A stretch of DNA of 64,000 nt, from positions 3,782,001 through 3,846,000 of the forward strand of contig JAQGEQ010000071.1 of assembly GCA_034620365.1 (NCBI GenBank). The letters run 5' to 3'. The position numbers were made by a program, and so were the translations under genes. Source of the DNA: Pegea sp. RAD2-039. Lineage: Eukaryota; Chordata; Thaliacea; Salpida; Salpidae. The notes beneath the pieces were generated by a model. That model saw nothing but the letters and a program-made list of their open reading frames with translations, ran no database searches and had not been told where the DNA came from. Shown one piece after another: positions 39,001 to 51,200 of the stretch (position 1 is the stretch's first letter; each line of letters begins with the position of its first letter).

Positions 39001-41607
39001 TATTTTTTTGATTTCTTATAAGACTACCGTCAACTATAGCAATTAACGAAATCTTTCAAATGATTGTTAATCTTCTTCTAATATCTGCAATTCTATTTTA
39101 TTTAACTCAGATTTATGGTCAAATTATTGGTCAGAAAATTATAACTCTACTTTATATATAAAACATATTTGACTAATTTTTTGTATTGATATTTTTTATT
39201 CATTTTTTTGTAGCATCTGCATTACCACTAAATGTTTTTTATTCTATAAAAACCCATAGATAAGAAATTAATTTTTAAAAATTAAACAAACTTTGAATTT
39301 TACTCAGATTCTGATTAACATCTTTTGTTTTCTTCAAAAAGAAACTAATTAAAATCTTATTCGTCTAAATTTCGTTAAAATATTTTCTTTCAATGATTAC
39401 TTTAAAATCTGGTTCATTAAGTTCATTCAGAGAATTATCAGTCAGTAAATGGTCAAACAAGTTCATTCATAAAATAAAATTTATTTTACTATCTGAAGTG
39501 TTTGTTCTTCAGTGTTTGTAAGATAAAAATCTTTTTCAAATTTTGTTTACTACTTTTTCTGTTTTGCAAATAAATGTCGTTATTCTAAACTTTTAATTTC
39601 TAATGCTGTTTTATTAGCATATAATTTAAAAATCAATATAATATTCTAAACTACATCAATAGAAAAATAATGAGAAGAATAGTTTTACATTAAAGATATA
39701 ATTTAATGAAAACATAGAAATCAAAAGTGAATTTGCATCTTGTGTCTGAAGAAATAACTTGATATAAATTATATACGACGGAAGCTTTTAAAATGACCAA
39801 TTTGTTGCTTTCATCTCATAGAAAAATACAGCTGATTTTAAAGTATCTAGTCAGCATTACGTCCTAAAGATTACAATATTTTAATTTTAAAGAATTTATC
39901 TTTCAGCTTACGTTCAAGCTTCATATATTTTCGGTGACATTTTTTTGAAATGATTTTAATTTAATTCTTAACCTAAATACGCCGTGGGAAATATCTTCAG
40001 TTTTTCTATTATAGTTATTTATGAAATTTGACGAATTTGTTTCAACTGTAATTTCAGAAGCAAGAACATTTTATTGATACAAAATTTGTTGTAAATAACT
40101 TTTTGGTTTATCATGAATGTTTGTTTTACTCACATGAAAAAACACATGAAGCCAACAAACTGTTTAATCTGATGTATTTTGCTGAGTGAAAAAAATATTT
40201 GTTTGATTGATAAAAAGTGATTATCTATTTACTACTGGGTTTTTATAAACAATTTTTTTGTAATGTTTTTTACTTTTGCTTAATAAATAATAATAATTAA
40301 ATTTATATCATTTAAAGTTTAGTAAATCTAATAAATTTTATTTGTTTCAACGCTGAAATATCACCAGTTAATTTTATCTTTGTAAAAAGTAATAATTAAT
40401 GAGATGATCTAACATCATTATATGTGTGATCTCTACATCTTATTTAATGATCTTCAGCTCTTTCTTAAGACCATCTCTACTGTCTGTCTTTTAGCCATTG
40501 ACCTCATAACGGAAATAGATATGTCTATGTTGATATTTTGTTTCCTAATCTATAAATGTTTTTAAAGTTCTTTATCTGTTTATGAAATCAAGCAAGCGAA
40601 CTAGATGAGTTGATTTAAAGTATTAAATTTGGCTGTTCTATTATTCTTTCGGATAAAATCGTTGTAATTTCCTTAATCATTGGTTTCTGGTCTACTTCTA
40701 TGCAAGCAAATGTTAAAAAGGAATAAGACAAGCGATTCTAAACAATTGTAATCTGTAAACTCATACACAGGATTAAAATTAATTAAATTGCAAAAATTAT
40801 TTTTGTTTTGATAATCTAAGCAGCTTTGGCTGTCTGGCAGAGTAATAAAAACTTTAAGTGGTAATACCAGAAGAAATTCTGCTTAGAAAACAAATTTGAA
40901 AAATCCAATTTACTCTAACTAGCACCTTGTCTATCTGAAAAATCAAATTTAGAAGACTTGTACTTCAGATTTTTCTTATTTTGTGGTTAGGGTAATAGAG
41001 AGTACTTCTTACAAAATACAATAAAGACTCGAAAAAGAATAATGAAATCTTTAAATATTTAGTTCTTCAATAAATACATCAAATAGACTAAAAAAATTAT
41101 ATTATTATAAAATAATTCAATATTAATTTTTTCAACAAATTTTTGTATATTTGTAAATATTTGACATTTTAATAAAAAGTGATTCTTCCTTTATTAGAAA
41201 ATGATATTAAATCTTGATCATTACGCCAATCACAATTTTCGACAAATAAAGAGAAAACGTTTGTTGTATTTGTTAAAAAAGTTGCCGTGAAAGATCTTCA
41301 AACTTAAAACATCTTAATAATATAAACGTGTCTTTGCTCTTTATCTTTATTACTTCTCTTACATTAGTGATTAGCTTGTTTGAAACTAAAAGTTTGCTGA
41401 AGACAAAATCTTCTGACATCTAGATCCATACTCATGTTTCAGCCACTTGGGTGCGCTAGAGAGTAACAAACGCTAAGTAGAAAGAAAAAAAGCGTTTTAC
41501 AAAAACATCAAAAGTAAGAACCAAACTTGGCTTTCTCTAGCAGTTTCAATTGTAAAGCCTTAATGTGAACAGTTAATTTCCGCTTGGGTAACTTTAGACT
41601 GTTGTAG

Positions 41608-41720
41608 TCATAAAGTTTGCTGTCTTAAAACAGCGATAAATTAAAGCAGCTAGTACTTCTATGGTGAAACCTGCTGGGGTAGTGCTGTGCATCAGTTTAG
41701 TTTCATAGATTTTTCGTTTC
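41608..41720 (+). repeat. Fragment related to the 35.9 kb repeat
   Basis: Positions 41619-41635 read GCTGTCTTAAAACAGCG, which differs from 35914-35930 only at the two central pyrimidines while both arms of the hairpin are kept. The following 80 bp are GC-richer than their surroundings but align only loosely with the other copy. I read it as an old, divergent copy of the same element. Confidence 0.4.
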
Positions 41721-42180
41721 TCAATTTGCCAGGGGCGTTTGAGATTAGTGAATAGTGAAAACCAATTGATCTATTTTTTCGAAGCTAACAAATTTTACTC
41801 CTTTACTTTTGAACTAAAAAAGCTTTTATTGTTTTTTACGTTTTAAAACAGATTTTCGAGAATTACTCTATATTACATGTGCGTTGTTTTTATATTATTT
41901 GACATTTACAAAACATTACATCATCATTCTTTTTGTGCTAATTCATAGAAACAGCTAACTTAAGCAAGATTAAACTTATTTTCGATAAAATGTTTAAAAA
42001 TGTCCTTTTCTTATTACCTGATTTTTTACTTTCTTTTTATTTAGAGGGGACGATATTTGGTTTAGGCGAGCTTACGCTTAAGGAGTAGTTTTATGTAATT
42101 AAATATTTGTCAAAATATTCTTAAAAGTTTATTTTCGTAACAAAGTTGTTTCAAAATTAAAAGTTTTTTTTCTTTTTCAG

Positions 42181-42277
42181 ATTTGTGCAGATTGCTTAAG
42201 TTAAAAATGGCAAGTTTTACTGCATAAGTATTCAAAGAATTAGTTTGCATCTAACGCAGTTTGCATATAAAAAGATT
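42181..42277 (+). promoter_or_regulatory. Predicted Sulf 5'UTR exon with a six-codon upstream ORF
   Basis: A strong polypyrimidine tract ends in TTTTTCAG at 42180, so an exon probably begins at 42181 and runs to the start codon at 42278-42280. Inside it an upstream ORF at 42207-42227 encodes MASFTA and ends in TAA, 50 nt before the main start. Its context (AAAAATGG, with A at -3 and G at +4) is good for initiation, so it could lower translation of the main frame. The upstream end of the transcript is not visible: either a 5'UTR intron or a spliced leader is implied. Confidence 0.5.
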
Positions 42278-45200
42278 ATGGTGAGCAAATAATAGATTTA
42301 ATTACAATCAAACGAAAATTCCCGAATAGTAAACTTCATTACTTCTTTATTAACTAAAAACTTTTGTAGCTAAAATTAGAATTAGTTTTATAAAGCAAAA
42401 GTTCAAATAGGTTTACAGGAAGTTGTATTTTTCAGAAATTGTCATACTTACTTTTGTTATCTGTTTCCTTTGTGTACGTGGAATGCAAAACAAAAGCACG
42501 AAACCGAAAACCGAATATTGTCGTGTTTATGACAGACGATCAAGACGTTATGTTGGGTAATTAGTAAAAGACTTTTATTTGAAAGATGCTTTTATCTAGT
42601 AAACGTTTAGGGACTATGAATGTGATGACTAAAACTAGAGAAGAACTAATCAAACCAGGAGCAAGTTTCAAGAATGCTTTTACAACTTCACCTATATGCT
42701 GCCCGTCAAGGAGTTCGTTTTTAACTGGTGATTTACTTTAATGTTTCGTAGGCAGTTAAGTTGATGAAAGCACATGAAACGCAAAGCTGAAAGTTTTTTT
42801 TTAAAAAAGCTTGAAGACTGGTTTTAGTCAACGTTTCTACAACGAAAAAGATTAAGCGAAAGAAAACTTTGAAGAATTGAATCGTGTTGTTTGAATTAAG
42901 ATCAACATTTTAGTTCTTATGTAGTCAAGCCTTAATCTCGAAAATTGAATTTGAAATTACTGAGTTACTAGTTATTTACTTTTATGTGTAAGGAATAAAT
43001 TGCGATGAATAATTTAAATAATCTTTTCATAATTACATCACTAACTTGAATATTTTTCCATTGTGAAAATTTTGATTTAGTTTCATTTATATGTTATGTA
43101 TAGAAATAATTTTTTTAATTGATTGTAAAAGCCTGTAAAGAATGTTCCAACTTTATACGTAAATAAAAATAAATCTTTTTTATTAAAGAAAAAACTGAAC
43201 AGTTTCCATAAATTAGTTTCAAATTTTAATCCTTTTTGAAAAACAAATGTAACTTTTTGGCAAAAGATTATTTTGAACTTTGGATAGAGAAAAATGTCGT
43301 TTTTTTATTTGTTTGTTGTTGAGGTATGTAGTCAGTTTTTGCTTAATTCATAAATACGACGATTGAATGGGTAAATATGAAAAATATATCTATTACTATT
43401 AAAGTTCATTCTATGAAAAACAAGCTTTGCTTTTTATTCCTTTTAAAACTAAAAAACAATATAAAGCTTAGTTAGAAAATGTAACATCCTTTACTAGAAT
43501 TCCTTCTTCAAATTAAAGAATTCCTTCTTGAGTGGATGTGAGTGTTTGTTCTCGATAATATTTTCAAGATCAAATGTATTCAAACGTGAAGCTGTTTTTG
43601 CAACGAAATAGTTCTTGTAATTCTCTAATTGAAATCTTATGGCGTAGGATGTGGTTTGAAACGTTCTTTAATTTATTTACAACCAAAATATTTTCTTTTA
43701 TGGTTGTAAAAATAAATAACATCTTGGTAACCTAGTTACTAAAAATACTCAAACTAATAATAAATCATAAGATCTAAAAACAAATTGCATAACTTTTTTA
43801 TCAATAGATTTATATCTTGTTTTTAACACAGATTCAGATAGTACGACTTTTGAATTTTGATTTAAAGATGATATCTGACTGTTTTATTCTAAAACTTTCC
43901 TATCATGTTTGAATCTGTAAGCTTATAGCACTTTAACTTTTAGTTAGCTCATTAAATAACGGCTTTTTGCATTCTGCCTCATGAAAGGGAATCTTTACAT
44001 AAGTAACTTTATGTTATTTGTTTTTGACAGGATTGTATGCACATACTCATTCTGTTTTAACTAACACGTTGCTGTGTGGATCAGAACAGTGGAAGAAAAC
44101 TCATGAAAATCGAACATTTGCCAAATACTTAAGTGAAGCTGGGTATTCTACAGGTTTGAAATCTAAATTCATTTAAGTAACAGTTCATATACAAACTGCA
44201 TCTTGTAATTCAACTGTCATTTAGTCTAAAAAAAATCACTTCTCATTCAAGCTAATGTTCAAACATAGAAAATAATTTGAAGACTTTTTTTTCGGTTATT
44301 GGATCATTTTTGTATACAATGGTTCCAGCTTTGTGACCAAATAAGATTTGGCTTCTTAAAACGGAAGATATTAGTGATAGAAAATCGTAATTTACTTTAA
44401 AAGGTTCGCTTGTGATACTGCTTAGGAAGTTTGTGTCTGCTCCGAGTTAGGAAATAATCTCAACATCTTTTGAATATTTACCAAACATAAAAAATCATTA
44501 TCAGATAAATAAGCAAAATTGATCAACTATTTTAATCAAAAACTTTTTAATTTTCATTCGATGTTTATACAGAAGTGGTTTGGTATTGTTAGACTTTTTA
44601 TTTGATCATCACAACAAAGTAAAGCAGAATTACGAATGTTTTGAAAAGTCCTGATGGTTTTGTAACTTATTTAGTTGGAAATTTTCATCGATTTTAAAAC
44701 CATTTTTATTGTAACTTTTGATTTATTCATTTAACCGTAACTTTTGATTTATTCATTTAACCGTCTATTGTAAACGTAACCTTCCCAATTATTCTTTCTC
44801 TTCAACATATTCTTTCAACTTCTTGATCATCTCATCGGTGAATCTATTATAGGTTACTTTGGTAAGTACTTGAACGAATATAAAGGTGATTATGTACCAC
44901 CGGGCTGGGACATGTGGCAGGGTTTGGTAAAAAACTCGCGATATTACAACTACACAATCTTCAAGAATGGAAAAAGAGAACCTCACCGTAACGACTACTC
45001 AAAAGTAAATAAAGATCGAATTTTATAATGAAAACAAAACGTTGTCGGGCTTGTTTGCAAGCGCCTTTATTCACATATCATGTTTATCTACTGACATTTA
45101 GTAACTCTGTCATGCTTGAACGCATAATAAGCCTCTATCTTCTTTGAACCAACAACCCTCTTTACTTTGATTTTAAAGCTTTGATCATTCACATAATTCT

Positions 45201-48200
45201 CCTTTTAACATTTTCAATCAATCGAAAATACTTTAAAAGTAAAATTGAATAAATTTTTAATTAGTTTTGTAAGAAGTCGACAAACGATTTTAAAATTTGT
45301 CAAAAATCAAATAATAATCAATGATCAGTAAGAAGACCTTCTAATTTTTGCTCCGAAAATGTCTTCTAGAATATCTTCTGACATTTTTGCTTCTACAGGA
45401 TTATCTCACCGACTTAGTTGTAAATCGAAGTATGGAATACTTTCGTGAGGCAAAACAATCTGACCGTCACCGCCCGGTGATGACAATGTTGAGTTTCCCA
45501 GCGCCCCACGGTCCAGAGGCTGGTGCCCCGCATTATCAGAACATGTTTGCGAACGTCACCTCACATATGTAGGAATATTTTTATTGAATATATTCAATGT
45601 AGCATTTTTTTCAAGAAAATTTCAATAGCGTGAGTTACTTGAGATCTTGTAGAAGTACAGCAAACCTCGTCACGCTTTATTGAGCATATGCTCAGTAAGT
45701 TTAAAGTAGTTTAAGACTTTTGATGAAGATTACAAGAGATAAAACATCAGCTCACAAACATTCACTGAAGTCTTACAAAAGATAATAATATCGTCACGCT
45801 TTGCTGGTTTTCCTTAAGCTCAAAGAGTCACTATATATATTGAAGTATTGCTGCAAAAGTCATAAAACTTGCAAAAGTTTCAGACGCATCAGAAGATGCT
45901 TCATTAGAAGTTGGCAGGAACAAAGAAAAACTATTTTATAAAAAAAGATGAATGTTACAGAAGTAATTTCATGTTTATTAATTGAACCACTTGTTCCGTT
46001 ATCACTCTCATCAAAGACTTTTACAGTTCTTGACTGATACTTTAAATTCGGCGCCAATATGGCGATGACATTATCACCGTTAATCGAATCCATATTGACG
46101 TAAATGTCACGTGGTACAAATATTCATGGCTTTGTGTGAGGTCGGCTCAGACTGGTCATCAGTTAGCAAGAAGGCAGTTCAATTATTGACATGGAAAATA
46201 CATTAAAACTTATGGAAGAAAAACGGGAAAGATCAAAGAAATCAGAAAAAGAACTCCTTATATATGATAGCGCTCTTTGCTATGATGCAAACAGACACAA
46301 AACTTACTTCATTATTCGACCTTTTTATAAATCTTTCATGGTTTATTGTATATGGTCTTAAACAATTTTCTGTTTAAAGTTTCACAGATTTAAATCTTTT
46401 AAATATTTAATTAGATGATAAAATAAGGTTTTAAAGAATTATAATTCATAAATTTGTTCTTTGTATAAGTCTTAATCAAATCTCAAATCGAATTTAAGTG
46501 GCTTAAGTAAAGAAGTGTAATGTAGAAAGATGATTATTGAGAAGTATGAATTTACAGCTCAAAATATTCTATTTGTGTCCGCAGAACACCGAGCTACAAC
46601 TATGGTCCTAATCCAGATAAGCACTGGATCATCAATCATATCAAAACTGAAATGGATTCAACTCAGCACCATTTTTCTCAGCTTCTTCAACAAAAGCGAC
46701 TTCAAACACTGATGTCTGTAGATGATGCTGTTGAAAAAGTACTTTTGTTTATATGTAATTTAATCTTAGACATTTTTTTTATTTTCTTTGAATATGCTTG
46801 AGTAGTTTGTGTAGCAAACACAGTGTATATGCAACTTGCGATTAAGATTTACAACATTTTGAAACACTGCTTTCCGCTTCAATTATTTTTGGAGAAATTT
46901 TAAAGTTAACTTATTCAGCAATTCAAATTGAATGGTGCCAACTGTAAAAATTATAACAAACCCTATGTAATACTAACATACGTCAACAAAACTCAACAAA
47001 ACTAGTTTATATACAAACTTTACAAATATCAATCTTCTTTATTTAGGCTATAAGGATTCAAAAAATCAAATTTTCTATAACAACACTGTAAGGTTTTAAC
47101 TCCAAAATCAAAATCAATCTAATTTGACACTATTTATATTTAAGTTGGAGTTTTAGTCTTAAGTTTTATTATATTGTAAAATGTTGTGAAAATGTACAAC
47201 TCTTTAACATTGAAAGCTTAAGTTTTTTCATTGCTTATATATTTAAAGATAAATTAAACAACTGATTCAAATGATCCGTCTCGCTTTCTATCAATTATCC
47301 TGAATAATTTAGTTTGTCTGCCTTGGTAAGTGAACTGAGACAACTTTGGTGCTACCTCACTTAAGTCTTAAGTTGCTGCTTATAATAAACTAATTTCATT
47401 TCATTGATTTTGGAATTGATGATATTTTTTAAGTACTTTCACTTCAGAATATTTATTCATCTGATTTAGCAAAGAAGCGTTTCTCTTATGTTCAGTGAAA
47501 TTAGTGAAATTGTAAAAACTGTAAAGTGAAGCTAGTAAAAGTTTCAAGTCTTTCTTCGAGGAATTAGTTCCAGTTTTAATCTTTTGCTGAATCTATAAAG
47601 AAATAGTTTAATAAAACTGTTTCAATGTAACACTATAAATTATTCCAGTAAGTATCTACTTTCTATCAACATATATCTGCCATCTGCTAGGGTTTTATAT
47701 TGTAAGTATGTACTTTGTGAAAATAAGTTACTCTTGCTTATACTCTTTGCTTCAATCTTCGAAAGAAGTAGTGTAACTGGACTCTTTTAGTGGTGTTGAA
47801 TTACAGAGAGGAAGCTAGGCAAGGTTTGACGATTCAACTATTGTCTACTTGCTTCATCTCAAAATAAATTAAACAAAAGCAACATAACTCAAGGAGAAGT
47901 TAACTGTTGAAGGTTCATCGTGATTTTATTAAAAATACTCCGTTTTCCCTTCTCATAAGAAGTTGATAAATTAGAAAAAGTAAAAATAAAAAAAGTTTAT
48001 TTAAATTATAAACAATTTTCAGTGATATCAATCATATCAGGCTTGTTGTATATATACAACACTACAACTGACTATCATAAAGTTTGATCAGATTATTATA
48101 AAATCTAGAGATTCTACTTAACTTGCTGAAATAGGATTCAATAAAACTGACCTTTGTTATATTTTGTCAGTTTATACAAATGCTTCGTGACATTGGTGAA

Positions 48201-51200
48201 CTGGACAACACTTATGTGCTATATACATCGGACCATGGCTTTCATATTGGCCAGTTTCGACTTGCTAAGGGTAAAAGTATGCCTTATGACTTTGATATTC
48301 GAATCCCTTTTTTTCTACGAGGTCCGGAAATACCCCAAAATCACACGTAAGTAAAAGCTAATCTTTTAAGATCACAAATTTTCTTCTATATAATTATTAT
48401 CAAGTTTCTTGTCTAAAAAAGTTGTAAATATTTGAAAGTTCAACAGCTTTTTTTTAAGCTGTATTTATTTATCACAAAAAGTACAAAACTGAAAATATAA
48501 TTAAATACTAACTCACCACCAGCAATATTTTAGTTTTCATGAAGTCAGACAAGCTTTTGAAAACGAATAAGTTTACCTTGTCGACTATTATCAGGTTTTG
48601 AAGCTGAAATAAGCTATTGAGTTTGTAGGGCTCAATGCTTTATTGACCGCTGATAATGATTGACGATTTGAAAGTTTATCAAACATTTCTATTATCAGTT
48701 TCATCAGCTTTTCCACCTAGAACAGATTTCGTCTTACATCTTCATTAGTTCACTTGTACGATTTCACTTTCTGACTTATATTATGTTAAGCAAATAAAGT
48801 AGCTCTTTGAAAGAAAGCTTTTCTAAATACCCTCACACTACTAAACTAATTAATAGTTGCTGACACTTCTCCATCTCTTTTCAGATTAAATGAAATTGTT
48901 TTGAACGTCGACGTTGCTCCAACACTGTTAGCCATAGCAGGAATTGCTGCCCCTGACCACATGGAGGGCCGGAACTTTTTGCCTTTATTAACAAAGTGAG
49001 TTTTTCAGTTTATCAAAAATTCTTCTTTCTACTAATTACTATTTTTTTGGTGATCAAATTTTATGTTTTCAAACGAGTCAAGTTGAAGAAAGAGCAGGAA
49101 AAACGAGAATAAAAACAATTTAGTTTAGTTTTAAATATTAGAAATTCAGTTTACTCAAAATTACAACTTTTAGATTTACGTTCAGACGTTTCAAGTTATC
49201 AACAAAGAAATAACATTTAAGTCAAAGCCAGCTGTAATAATAACTAACCCACACATTTGTAAAGTTGTAGCAGTATTAAAGAAAGTTGTAACAATTGATG
49301 TACTTTTAAGCATCAGAAATAATGTAAATCACCAATGCTTAGGAAATAATCCTTCCTATAATTATTTTGGTATAACATGGCTTAAAATTTATACAAAAGT
49401 TTGGGAAGATAGGCGGTTAAAAGTAATCATGTTTCGATTGAGATTAAACTGAAGTAAATTTTAATGTAAAAAATATTAATATTGAAGTCTTCAATAAATT
49501 TGATAAAAATCGCATATAAGATTGCTTTTAGTAGAATATCTTATGTAGAGATTTTGATCTTTGACTAGATTCATTCATTTCTTTAAAAGAAGAACATAAA
49601 GTTTGTAGTTGAGATTAGAGAGTCATTGAAAACTGAGCTTGATTGGATTCGTTCAAATTGTTTCAGTTGTTGAGTGAGATTTGGTCTTTCGTGGCTGGAA
49701 TTACATGTTGGTAAACATTTGCCAACAAGCAGAGAGGCTGATGATGAGGTACAATGAGGCGGTGAAGCATAACCCGTTGAAACTTCAACGCGATGAAAAA
49801 TCAGGAAACCGAGCTGTTAGTTCCTCTCTCGTTTGGCTATATTGAGTTTTAGTGAAAGCTTCAAATTTAATGAATCTTTTTGACATGTTGAAACTCGAAA
49901 AAGAGGAAATAATTAAAGTTTTCTTGTTTGATTCTTCAACAGTCGAGATTCAATATCTCCTCCTTGGCGGGATCGCTTTCTCGTTGAAAGAGGAAAGATT
50001 CCGAAGAAATGTAAACCAACTGAGCCTTCAAAAAGTACGAGGATACGTCTGGTAATTGATTATTTGTAAAAAATTTGAGACTTCTTTTTAATTTGATGAA
50101 ATTCAATCTAAAATGATGACAAGCAGCTTCCTGTAGAGTTTCAACAAATTTTAATTTCTTGAATGAAATAATCCAACGACAAATCCATTAGTAAGCCTAA
50201 AGCCAAGCAAGTAATAACTTTGCTGATATTAAAATCACATTAAAATAATTCTAGCTGAAATACTTGGCCACCGACAAGCAAGCCACACATTTAAACCCTC
50301 GAAAACCTAAAAAGCCTTCACCTAGATATTTAGAAAATTATCAATCAAGATATGATGTTTAAAAGTTTATTTTTTAATTCACTTCAACATTTATTGATGG
50401 TCTTCTGACTTTGTTGTTTTATGCAACTATTACTTCATGAAACCAATCTAAATAAAGAATGCAACCAAATGGAAAAAATAAAAAGAGACTTTGTTGAGTA
50501 AAAACAGAGCTGTTTATTTAAACTAATACTAAAATTATAATTAATAATAATTGCTAACGATTTGCTTCACTTATAAATTATAAATCTTTTTCAATTTCAA
50601 TCGACGTAACCGCTCTTTTATTAACAAATATTAAAAAAATGTTAAATAAAGAGAAAAATTATCCAAAAAAAAATGATTTTTTGTTAATCTAAAAATGATT
50701 ATTTTTCTAATTGACTAACATCAGTACTCTAATAACTCTTTAGATTTGTTTAACGAAACGAGATGAATTTGGATATCCTTGTAAATCCAACCAATCAACG
50801 TTTTGTTCTCACAACAACGTTACTGGTGAATTCAGGTTGGAAAGATCTTTAACTGAAATATAAGCTCAATGTCTTCATTAATCTTCATTAGAATTAAGTT
50901 TCAAGCAATTTTAATTCTTTGTAATTATAATTAGGTCATGCTTAGTGTATTGCTTAATAATCACAAATAAATTGACTCCTAATTAAAGTAATTTAAATTA
51001 TTTAGGCATCACTTTACAAGCAGATATGTAAATATAAGTCGAGCTCAATCGATTCTTATCTAAAATCAATTTTTATTTGCAGAATAAAAAAGTGTCGATC
51101 GCCAAGGTGAGTAAAATAAGAATCAAAAGAGTTGATTCACTTAAATAACTTTTAGTGTTAACATTTACTACTCATCAAAAAACTTCCAGAGTTTGCTATT

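Larger units (their letters stand above)
32573..42180. other. Gene-free region between the SLC22 and Sulf genes
   Basis: About 9.6 kb separate the divergent SLC22 and Sulf starts and should hold both promoters and upstream leader exons. I found no splice-bounded coding exon. The region contains the tRNA-like relics near 34.1 and 35.7 kb and the related repeat fragments near 35.9 and 41.6 kb, listed separately. The rest is AT-rich sequence in which I see nothing. Confidence 0.5.
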
